5,501 nt of DNA from Pseudomonadota bacterium (GTDB taxonomy: Bacteria > Pseudomonadota > Alphaproteobacteria > Rhodospirillales > 2-02-FULL-58-16), in assembly GCA_022572335.1 (NCBI GenBank), contig JACZWD010000175.1:1-5501 (forward strand). Reading direction: 5' to 3'. Shown here one piece after another: positions 1 to 5,360 of the stretch. Position numbers and translations under genes: made by a program. Each line of letters begins with the position of its first letter. Position 1 is the first letter of the stretch. The notes under the pieces are model-generated. The model worked only from the letters and a program-made list of their open reading frames with translations. It was not told the DNA's origin and made no database searches.

Positions 1-1570
1 GTGGGCAGCGCCTCCGAGAACATCCGCATCGACCGTGCGCGGCTCGGCGCCTGCGCCCGGGGCGAAGCCCTCCCGCTGCTTCGCTTCTACCGCCTCCGCC
101 CGGCGGCGGTGGTGGGGTATCACCAGACGGCGGCGCCCGAGCTTCGCCTGGACTATTGCCGGCGGCAAGGGATCGAGACGGTCCGTCGCCTCACCGGCGG
201 CGGGGCCCTCTATGTGGACGACGCGACTGGCCTGGAGCCTTGTCCTGCCCGTGCCCGGGAGCTGGCGGCGCCGGGGACTGGCCGGCATGCTCGAAGGTCT
301 CTGCGGCGGCGTCGCCGACGGACTGCGCCGCCTCGGCCTCGACCTCCGTTTCAAGGCTCCCAACGATTTGGAGATCGGGGGCCGCAAGATCGCAAGCTGC
401 TATCTGGCCCGGGCCGGTGACGGGCTTCTCTTCCACGGCAGCGTTCTCGAGGATGTGGATATCGCCCGCACCCTGAAGGCTTTGCGCGTGCCGACGGAAA
501 AGCTTTCTCCGAACGGCCTGGCCGGCGCCCGCCAGCGGCTCACGACCCTGCGCCAGGAACTGGGAGACGTGCCCCCGGCGGATGTGTTGAAGGCCGCCCT
601 GGCGGCCGGGCTGTCGGCCAGCCTCGGCCTCGCGCCCGTGCCGGGAACGGCGGATCCTCCGGTCGCGGGGCGGGTGGACAGGGGCGACGGCCGGGACATC
701 GGCATCGGCCGGGCGATCGCGGTCGATGCCGGGGACGCCGGATCGGACGCCGCGGACGACGCGCCGCAGGCCGAGGCCCTGTGGCGGACGCCGGGGGGCC
801 TCCTCCGGGCCCGGCTTGGGTTCGACGCCGATGGCCATCGCCTGGCATCGGTCCGCATTGCCGGCGACGTCCTTATCGATCCCATCGACCTGCTCGACCG
901 TCTGGAGAACGAACTTCGAGGGACACCGATCGCCGACGTCCATCGGCGGATGGCGCGGTTCCTTGCCCACGAACCCTTTGAATTCTGGCGCTTTTCCGGC
1001 GACGATCTCCATCGTGTCGTGCGGCGCGCCCTGGACCGGCTCCACGAACGGCGGCTGTTCGAAGTCAGCCTGGAGCAAGCCAACCGCCTGACGGTCATGG
1101 ATCCCGACGGATCACCGGCGGAGGATATCGTGGGAAGGGCCGCGGTCGTGCTGGTTCCCTACTGCGCGAAACCGTCGTGGTGCAAGTGGCGGCACCGCGA
1201 CGGCTGCTCGGAATGCGGCCTGTGCGAGGTGGGCGAGGCCTACCGGCTGGGCCGCCAGCGGGGGCTGCCGGTGGTCACCATCACCGACTATGAGCACCTG
1301 TGCCGCACCTTCGCGGCGCTTCGCCGCCGCGGGGTCGAGGGCTTCATCGGCATGTGCTGCCAGAACTTCTTCATCAAGCGGCACCGGGCGTTCCGCGACT
1401 CCGGGTTGTCCATGGTGCTGATGGACGTTACCGGCTCCAACTGTTACGAGCTGGGCCAGGAGGAAGCGGCCTACCGCGGCGCCTTCGAGGCCAAGGCCGA
1501 TCTCGACATTCCCCTTCTGCGGGCGGTGATGCGCCGGGTCCCGAGCCGCACGCCGCGGACGGACGGGTGA
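1..1570 (+). CDS. Lipoate-protein ligase A family protein fused to a C-terminal DUF116 domain; 5'-partial and frameshifted near base 226
   Basis: Likely attaches lipoate (or a related acid) to carrier lysines in the cytoplasm. The sequence enters in frame 1 without a natural start: the first codons (GSASENIRID) match a point just inside the usual N-terminus, so the GTG at base 1 is internal. Frame 1 carries LRFY, VVGYHQ and the ligase signature RRLTGGGALYVD (codons 62-73). From base 227 the protein continues in frame 2: LAWSLVLP, then KAPNDL and GGRKIAS, whose Lys (about residue 129 of the rejoined chain) matches the catalytic Lys of LplA, then FHGSVL. A long Asp/Gly/Ala-rich linker follows. 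An accessory ligase domain (GGLLRARL, IAGDVLIDP, about 260-330) comes next, then DUF116 (about 375-515) with Cys-rich motifs CAKPSWC, CSECGLC and MCCQNFF. The rejoined chain is about 522 residues. The frame break could be a real mutation or a sequencing error. The domain assignments are firm; the substrate and the role of DUF116 are not known. Confidence 0.85.
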   Translation, partial: WAAPPRTSASTVRGSAPAPGAKPSRCFASTASARRRWWGITRRRRPSFAWTIAGGKGSRRSVASPAAGPSMWTTRLAWSLVLPVPGSWRRRGLAGMLEGLCGGVADGLRRLGLDLRFKAPNDLEIGGRKIASCYLARAGDGLLFHGSVLEDVDIARTLKALRVPTEKLSPNGLAGARQRLTTLRQELGDVPPADVLKAALAAGLSASLGLAPVPGTADPPVAGRVDRGDGRDIGIGRAIAVDAGDAGSDAADDAPQAEALWRTPGGLLRARLGFDADGHRLASVRIAGDVLIDPIDLLDRLENELRGTPIADVHRRMARFLAHEPFEFWRFSGDDLHRVVRRALDRLHERRLFEVSLEQANRLTVMDPDGSPAEDIVGRAAVVLVPYCAKPSWCKWRHRDGCSECGLCEVGEAYRLGRQRGLPVVTITDYEHLCRTFAALRRRGVEGFIGMCCQNFFIKRHRAFRDSGLSMVLMDVTGSNCYELGQEEAAYRGAFEAKADLDIPLLRAVMRRVPSRTPRTDG

Positions 1571-1805
1571 GCCCTGGCCGGCTCCGGTGGAGGGGCCCGA
1601 ACGCTTCGCCCCCGCCGAATCTACTTGCACATGACGCCCGGATTGCGCACATTGTGGGCATCGGTTACACATTACCCTGGCGCATCCGCATAAACGCTTT
1701 TGCTCGTTGCCGAGTCACCCCGAGAAATAGTGGAGCCACACGACACCGTGACGCCGCTGGGAGCGGTTCGCGCGAGGCCGGTATTTTGAAAGGACAAGAC
1801 GAGAC
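1571..1805 (+). promoter_or_regulatory. Intergenic region and probable 5' leader of cspA
   Basis: This 235-bp gap separates the ligase stop (1568-1570) from the cold-shock gene. No ORF with recognisable protein content was found. It becomes less GC-rich around 1650-1740 than the flanking genes, as expected for a promoter and untranslated leader. A CATAAA at 1689-1694 resembles a -10 box, and an alternative weak pair is TTGCGC (1643-1648) with TACACA (1666-1671) at 17-bp spacing. Neither is a strong match. A Shine-Dalgarno-like GAAAGGA lies at 1788-1794, 11 bases before the cspA ATG. A structured leader of over 100 nt would fit csp mRNAs in other bacteria, where it acts in temperature-dependent translation; that role is inference here. 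No T-tailed terminator for the ligase gene was seen. Confidence 0.4.
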
Positions 1806-2015
1806 ATGACCACCGGAACGGTAAAATGGTTCAATCCGACAAAGGGATATGGCTTCATTGCGCCGAACGACGGTTCCAAGGACGCCTTCGTCCACATTTC
1901 CGCCGTCGAACGGGCGGGACTGACCACTCTCAATGAAGGGCAAAAGGTCGAATACGAACTCGTGCCCGGTCAAAACGGCAAGTCCTCGGCGGAAAACCTG
2001 GTCGTCCTCGACTGA
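1806..2015 (+). CDS. cspA: Cold-shock protein (CspA family, single cold-shock domain)
   Basis: A 69-residue single cold-shock domain (OB-fold), the normal full length for this family. The family binds single-stranded RNA and DNA, melts mRNA structure and acts as an RNA chaperone in the cytoplasm, under cold or growth-phase control. The opening MTTGTVKWFNPTKGYGFI contains the RNP1-type motif KGYGFI (residues about 13-18), and DAFVHIS (about 26-32) is the RNP2-type motif. It ends with NLVVLD, a typical C-terminus. The ATG start is supported by GAAAGGA upstream and by family alignment at MxxGTVKWFN. Alphaproteobacteria usually carry several csp paralogues, so the exact symbol (cspA versus another csp) cannot be fixed, and cold induction cannot be concluded from sequence alone. 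The gene is less GC-rich than its neighbours, as is common for highly expressed csp genes. Confidence 0.96.
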   Translation: MTTGTVKWFNPTKGYGFIAPNDGSKDAFVHISAVERAGLTTLNEGQKVEYELVPGQNGKSSAENLVVLD

Positions 2016-2097
2016 CGTGTCCCGCTTGGCCAATTTCTATGCCCTGGCGCCGGCGTCATTCGGGTTCCGGCAACAAGATCGTCAGGTGATGCGCCGT

Positions 2098-2113
2098 CGT
2101 CGGCGGACCGACG
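2098..2113 (+). promoter_or_regulatory. Hairpin abutting the ribosome-binding site of the small downstream ORF
   Basis: CGTCGG (2098-2103) and CCGACG (2108-2113) form a perfect 6-bp stem closed by the tetraloop CGGA. The last base of the stem is the first G of GGAAAG (2113-2118), the likely Shine-Dalgarno of the 84-residue ORF starting at 2126. It could modulate access to that site, or trim or attenuate a cspA transcript reading through. There is no T-run after it, so it is not a standard intrinsic terminator. The role is inferred; only the inverted repeat is seen. Confidence 0.35.
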
Positions 2114-2125
2114 GAAAGAACTGAT

Positions 2126-2380
2126 ATGCCCCGCAGACCCAACTACAAGTTCGAACGCCTGGAACGCCAGCGGGCAAAAGCCGCCAAGAAAGCCGCGCGG
2201 CTCGATGCCAAAAAGGAAAAAACGGAAAAAAGAAAGGCGGAGATCGCCGGCCTTGTGCCGGCCGACGACGGATTCGCCGGCTCCCCCGGGGAGCCACCGG
2301 GCCCGCCCCAGGAGGACCAGCCTCAGGCGGGCCTGCCCCATGAGGGCCCGTCCCAGGAGGACGGCGACCCCAATCGGTGA
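2126..2380 (+). CDS. Small hypothetical protein with basic helical N-terminus and repeat-derived Pro/Gln/Glu tail
   Basis: An 84-residue protein with no function that I recognise. The first half (residues 1-40) opens MPRRPNYKFERLERQRAKAA and continues as a Lys/Arg/Ala/Glu-rich stretch that should form one long charged helix. From memory, short proteins starting RPNYxFE followed by a Lys/Arg-rich helix recur as conserved hypotheticals in Alphaproteobacteria, which supports this being a real gene. The second half (about 42-84) is different: acidic, rich in Pro, Gly, Gln, Glu and Asp, and probably disordered. Residues 59-78 are four copies of a five-residue unit (GPPQE, DQPQA, GLPHE, GPSQE). GGAAAG at 2113-2118 is a plausible ribosome-binding site 7 bases before the ATG. 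No signal peptide or membrane segment is visible. It lies 110 bp downstream of cspA on the same strand, so read-through co-expression is possible. A basic helix suggests nucleic-acid or ribosome contact, but that is inference. Confidence 0.72.
   Translation: MPRRPNYKFERLERQRAKAAKKAARLDAKKEKTEKRKAEIAGLVPADDGFAGSPGEPPGPPQEDQPQAGLPHEGPSQEDGDPNR
2299..2358 (+). repeat. 15-bp tandem repeat, four imperfect copies, in frame inside the small ORF
   Basis: Four head-to-tail 15-bp units start at 2299 (GGGCCCGCCCCAGGA), 2314 (GGACCAGCCTCAGGC), 2329 (GGGCCTGCCCCATGA) and 2344 (GGGCCCGTCCCAGGA). Copies 1 and 4 differ at one base, and their similarity runs on for four more bases (GGAC). The period is a multiple of three, so each unit adds one pentapeptide to the C-terminal tail without shifting the frame. 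This is consistent with growth by replication slippage. Confidence 0.8.
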
Positions 2381-2642
2381 GGGGTGGCAAAACGGATTGT
2401 GCCCGGCTTCCGGCCGCGGGCCGGGGAAAGCGGCCTCGATCTGGCGCGCCGATGCGCCGGTAACGGAAATCGGGGGCCTCGGCCGCCGCCAACTCGACGA
2501 TCCGCTGATGTTCCGGTGATTTGTCGCCAACGGGGACCGTCAACGCGGCATCGCCGGCCAGCGCCAGGGCCTGGCAGCGGCACCCCCCATCGATCTCACG
2601 CAATTCGCCGGACGAGCACGGTTCGGCCATCCGGACAACCCT

Positions 2643-2668
2643 GCGGTGACCCGCCGCGGTGACCCGCC
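2643..2668. repeat. Perfect 13-bp tandem duplication
   Basis: GCGGTGACCCGCC occurs twice back to back, at 2643-2655 and 2656-2668, with no mismatch. Because 13 is not a multiple of three it would shift any reading frame passing through, which fits non-coding or decaying sequence. A recent slippage event is the simplest explanation. Confidence 0.85.
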
Positions 2669-2765
2669 CCCACGAACGATACCACTTTTCAAGTCAGAAT
2701 CGGTTGCGTCGGGAAGGCCGGATCACGCCAATGCCCGTGTGCAGCCAATGTCCGAATGGGGTCGG

Positions 2766-2784
2766 ACCCGGCAGTTCGCCGGGT
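2766..2784 (-). terminator. GC stem-loop downstream of tyrS (possible weak terminator)
   Basis: ACCCGGC (2766-2772) and GCCGGGT (2778-2784) form a perfect 7-bp stem with loop AGTTC. It lies about 72 bp beyond the tyrS stop on the minus strand, where a 3'-end structure would be expected. No run of T follows it on either strand, so intrinsic termination is doubtful. It may instead be a 3'-end stabilising hairpin or a chance palindrome in GC-rich DNA. Confidence 0.3.
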
Positions 2785-2856
2785 TGGTTACGGTTGAGCG
2801 GTGCGGACCCGTGAGCGGACATCGCCGCCCGCCACACCGGTTAATGAATCCATGAC

Positions 2857-4110
2857 CTAGACCGCCCGCACGACGGCGTGGCGCTTCCTGCCGGCGGAGA
2901 GCTTGATCACCCCTTCGCCGGTGAGGTCGGCGAGGCCCACCAGCCGGGTCTCGTCGGTGATGACGGCGCCGTTGAGGCGGCCGCCGCCGCCCTTGATCAG
3001 GCGCCGGGCCTCGCCGTTGGTCTTGGCCAGGTTGGCGCGCCGCAGAAGCTCGAAGGCGGGGATGCCGTTTTCCAGGTCCGCCCGGGGCACGTCCACGGTG
3101 GGAAGCTGGTCGCCGGTGGCGCCTTCGTCGAAGGTCTGCCGCGCCGTCTCGGCGGCGGCCTCGGCGGCCTCGGCGCCGTGGCAGAGCGCGGTCGCCGCGT
3201 CCGCCAGGACCTTCTTGGCCTGGTTGATCTCGACGCCCTCGAGGGCCTCCAGGCGCCGCACCTCGTCGAGGTCCAGGTCGGTGAACAGGCGCAGGAACCG
3301 GCCGACGTCGGCGTCGTCGGTGTCGCGCCAGTACTGCCAGTATTCATAAGGCGACAGCATTTCGGTGTTCAGCCACACCGCGCCGGCCGCGGTCTTGCCC
3401 ATCTTGGCGCCGCCCGACGTGGTCAACAGCGGCGTCGTCAGCCCGAACAGCGGCCGGCCGCCCAGCCGGCGGCCCAGGTCCACGCCGTTGACGATGTTGC
3501 CCCATTGATCGGACCCGCCCATTTGCAGCTCGCAGCCGTAGCGCCGGCTCACCTCGACGAAGTCGTAGGCCTGCAGGACCATGTAATTGAACTCGAGCAG
3601 GCTGAGCGTCTGCTCGCGCTCCAGGCGCAGCTTCACGCTGTCGAAGGCGAGCATGCGGTTGACCGAGAAGTGGCGCCCGAAATCGCGCAGGAACGGGATG
3701 TATTCAAGGCCGTCCAGCCAGTCCGCGTTGTTGACCATGACGGCGTCCGAGGGCCCCTCGCCGAAGGTCAGGAACCGGGAAAAGACCTCCCCGATCCCCG
3801 CCATGTTGGCGGCGATCTCGTCGTCGCTGAGAAGCTTGCGGCTTTCGTCCTTGCCCGACGGATCGCCGACCTTGGTCGTGCCCCCGCCGATCAGCACGAT
3901 GGGCTTGTGGCCGGTGCGCTGTAGTATCCTGAGCAGCATGATGGAGACCAGGCTGCCGGCGTGCAGGCTGGGGGCGGTGCAGTCGAAGCCGATGTACGCG
4001 GTGACGGCCTTCCCGGAGGCGAGGAGGTCGAGCCCGTCGAGGTCCGTGCACTGGTGCAGGTAGCCTCGCTCGACGACGGTGCGGATAAAGTCCGAGCGGT
4101 GGGTGGTCAT
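2857..4110 (-). CDS. tyrS: Tyrosyl-tRNA synthetase (TyrRS, class Ic)
   Basis: Charges tRNA-Tyr with tyrosine using ATP (EC 6.1.1.1), an essential cytoplasmic step of translation. At 417 residues the length is right for bacterial TyrS. The Rossmann catalytic domain (about 1-240) shows YIGFDCTAPSLHAGSL (39-54), with HAGS as the HIGH motif; YMVLQAYD (176-183), carrying the tyrosine-binding Tyr, Gln and Asp; GGSDQWGN (198-205); and KMGKT (236-240) as the KMSKS loop, with Gly in place of the first Ser. An anticodon-binding helical domain follows. The C-terminal S4-like RNA-binding domain (about 352-412) contains ARRLIKGGGGRLNG. The ATG is preceded by GGAA (minus strand, plus positions 4116-4119) at 5-base spacing, and family alignment supports it. 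It is divergent from anmK across 129 bp. No frameshift or missing catalytic motif was seen. Confidence 0.97.
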   Translation of the reverse strand: MTTHRSDFIRTVVERGYLHQCTDLDGLDLLASGKAVTAYIGFDCTAPSLHAGSLVSIMLLRILQRTGHKPIVLIGGGTTKVGDPSGKDESRKLLSDDEIAANMAGIGEVFSRFLTFGEGPSDAVMVNNADWLDGLEYIPFLRDFGRHFSVNRMLAFDSVKLRLEREQTLSLLEFNYMVLQAYDFVEVSRRYGCELQMGGSDQWGNIVNGVDLGRRLGGRPLFGLTTPLLTTSGGAKMGKTAAGAVWLNTEMLSPYEYWQYWRDTDDADVGRFLRLFTDLDLDEVRRLEALEGVEINQAKKVLADAATALCHGAEAAEAAAETARQTFDEGATGDQLPTVDVPRADLENGIPAFELLRRANLAKTNGEARRLIKGGGGRLNGAVITDETRLVGLADLTGEGVIKLSAGRKRHAVVRAV

Positions 4111-4239
4111 CGACGTTCCGCATTATTATTGCCGATGGGCCGCGCCTGTTCCCGGCCCTTGCCGGGCGGGCGCGAAATTAACACTATCACCGCCGGCGCA
4201 CAACGCCACCGGCGGGGCGGCTGAACAAAAGGATGTGGT
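4111..4239. promoter_or_regulatory. Divergent tyrS / anmK promoter region
   Basis: This short gap must hold control signals for both divergent genes unless transcription enters from outside. An AT-rich patch at 4175-4189 stands out from GC-rich flanks. On the minus strand TTGTGC (plus 4198-4203) and GTTAAT (plus 4177-4182) sit 15 bp apart and could be -35/-10 boxes for tyrS. On the plus strand TTGCCG (4159-4164) and CACTAT (4182-4187) are 17 bp apart and could serve anmK. The two -10 candidates overlap. Two inverted repeats flank the patch: CCCGGC/GCCGGG at 4151-4166 (loop CCTT), which would fall in the tyrS leader, and CCGCCGG/CCGGCGG at 4190-4215 (12-nt loop), which would fall in the anmK leader. 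All boxes are visual guesses with 3-4 of 6 matches. The anmK ribosome-binding site AAAAGGA is at 4227-4233. Confidence 0.4.
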
Positions 4240-5346
4240 ATGGCCGGTCACCAGCCACTGACGGCGCTGGGATTGATGAGCGGAACGTCGCTGGACGGCA
4301 TCGACGCGGCGATCCTGCGCACCGACGGGGAACGGGTGCTCGCCGTCGGCGCGGCGGCGACGGTCCCCTACGACGACGCCTTCCGCGAACGCCTGCGCGG
4401 GGTGCTCGGGGACGCCACCGACTCCGGCGAGACGGCGGCGGTGGCCCGGGCGTTGACCCTGAAGCACGCCCGGGCGGTGGAGAGCCTGCTTGCGAAAAGC
4501 CGTGCCGGGGACCCGGAATTGCCGCCCGTCGACCTCATCGGCTTCCACGGCCACACCATCGTCCACCGGCCCGGAGACGGCGTCACCCGCCAGATCGGCG
4601 ACGGCGCGCTGCTGGCGCGGACGACGGGCATATCCGTGGTCGACGACTTCCGCGGCCGCGACCTGGCGCACGGCGGCGAGGGCGCGCCGCTGGCGCCGCT
4701 CTACCATGCCGCCCTCGCCCGGGACCTCGAGAAGCCGGTGGCCGTCCTCAACATCGGCGGCGTCGCCAACGTCACCTGGATCGGCGCCGGCGACCATATC
4801 CTCGCCTTCGACACCGGCCCGGGGAACGCCCTCATCGACGACTGGGTCCGCGCCGCCACCGGCCGGCCCATGGACGAGGACGGCCGCCTGGCGCGCTCGG
4901 GACGGGCCCGCGGCGACGTGGTCGCGGCCTTGCTGGATCATCCCTACTTCCGCCGGCCGCCGCCCAAGTCCCTGGACCGGGGCGATTTCGCCGCCGACGC
5001 CGTGTCCCATCTGTCGCCGGCCGACGGCGCGGCGACGCTGACGGCGTTCACCGCCGGCGCCGTGGCCGCCGCCCGGGCGTTCCTGCCCGCCGCGCCGAAG
5101 CGCTGGCTGGTGTGCGGGGGCGGGCGCCGCAACCGGGCCCTGATGGCGGCCCTCGAAGACGCCATGGAGACGGCGGTCGAGCCGGTGGAGACGGTGGGCT
5201 GGCTGGGCGACGCCCTGGAGGCCCAGGCCTTCGCCTTCCTGGCGGTGCGCTCGCTCTACGGCCTGCCGCTCAGCCTGCCGGCGACCACGGGCGTCGCCCG
5301 GCCGATGGGCGGCGGCACCCTGCATAAGGCGCCCGGCAGCGTGTAA
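4240..5346 (+). CDS. anmK: Anhydro-N-acetylmuramic acid kinase
   Basis: Phosphorylates and opens 1,6-anhydro-N-acetylmuramic acid with ATP to give MurNAc-6-phosphate (EC 2.7.1.170), part of cytoplasmic recycling of cell-wall sugars. The 368 residues are the usual length for the family, which has the ASKHA sugar-kinase fold. Visible motifs are GLMSGTSLDGIDAA (11-24, phosphate-binding), GFHGHT (101-106), QIGDG (118-122), VVDDFRGRDLAHGGEGAPL (133-151), NIGGVANVT (171-179), FDTGPGN (190-196; its Asp is the probable catalytic base), CGGGRRN (292-298) and DALEAQAFAFLA (324-335). The ATG at 4240 is preferred because AGGA (4230-4233) lies 6 bases upstream and translation begins close to the conserved ALGLMSGTS; an earlier ATG at 4233 is in another frame. 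It is divergent from tyrS and converges with the next gene with a 14-bp gap. MurQ, the next enzyme of the pathway, is not in the window. Confidence 0.96.
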   Translation: MAGHQPLTALGLMSGTSLDGIDAAILRTDGERVLAVGAAATVPYDDAFRERLRGVLGDATDSGETAAVARALTLKHARAVESLLAKSRAGDPELPPVDLIGFHGHTIVHRPGDGVTRQIGDGALLARTTGISVVDDFRGRDLAHGGEGAPLAPLYHAALARDLEKPVAVLNIGGVANVTWIGAGDHILAFDTGPGNALIDDWVRAATGRPMDEDGRLARSGRARGDVVAALLDHPYFRRPPPKSLDRGDFAADAVSHLSPADGAATLTAFTAGAVAAARAFLPAAPKRWLVCGGGRRNRALMAALEDAMETAVEPVETVGWLGDALEAQAFAFLAVRSLYGLPLSLPATTGVARPMGGGTLHKAPGSV

Positions 5347-5360
5347 GGGGGGGGCCGGCC

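Larger units (their letters stand above)
2381..2856. other. Gene-poor 476-bp region between the small ORF and tyrS
   Basis: No ORF here has recognisable homology on either strand. Open frames exist but are expected in DNA this GC-rich. The minus strand is open in one frame from about 2689 leftward, with fairly high GC at third codon positions and a stretch reading GELREIDGGCRCQALAL, but it runs on across the opposite-strand small ORF without a natural end. It may be a gene relic or chance. The region also holds a 13-bp tandem duplication (2643-2668) and a GC stem-loop (2766-2784). No tRNA, small RNA or attachment site could be identified by eye. Confidence 0.5.

Noticed and set aside
35..226. 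An ATG-initiated reading of the ligase gene from base 35
   Set aside because: Residues before base 227 in this frame are Arg/Ser/Pro-rich and match nothing, while frame 1 over the same bases carries the conserved ligase motifs.
191..1078. Long minus-strand open frame of 295 codons opposite the ligase
   Set aside because: It is a mirror of high-GC codons of the ligase gene; its composition is rich in Arg, Gly, Pro and Ala with no recognisable motif.
1571..1605. Intrinsic terminator after the ligase gene
   Set aside because: Only a 4-bp CTCC/GGAG stem with a 3-base loop at 1582-1592 and no T-run; too weak to call.
2384..2855. Plus-strand open frames of 92 and 69 codons after the small ORF
   Set aside because: Arg/Pro/Gly-rich translations with no motif and no good ribosome-binding site; codon use is unlike the real genes here.
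2878..3924. Plus-strand open frame of 348 codons opposite tyrS
   Set aside because: Shadow of tyrS; the minus strand carries all TyrRS motifs in order, and this frame is a Val/Gly/Ala/Gln-rich artefact.
4233..4239. Earlier ATG at 4233 as the anmK start
   Set aside because: It is in a different frame from the kinase motifs and overlaps the ribosome-binding site of the real start at 4240.
4126..5325. Minus-strand open frame of 399 codons opposite anmK
   Set aside because: Shadow of anmK; low-complexity Arg/Gly/Ala content, no ribosome-binding site or motif, and it also crosses the promoter gap.
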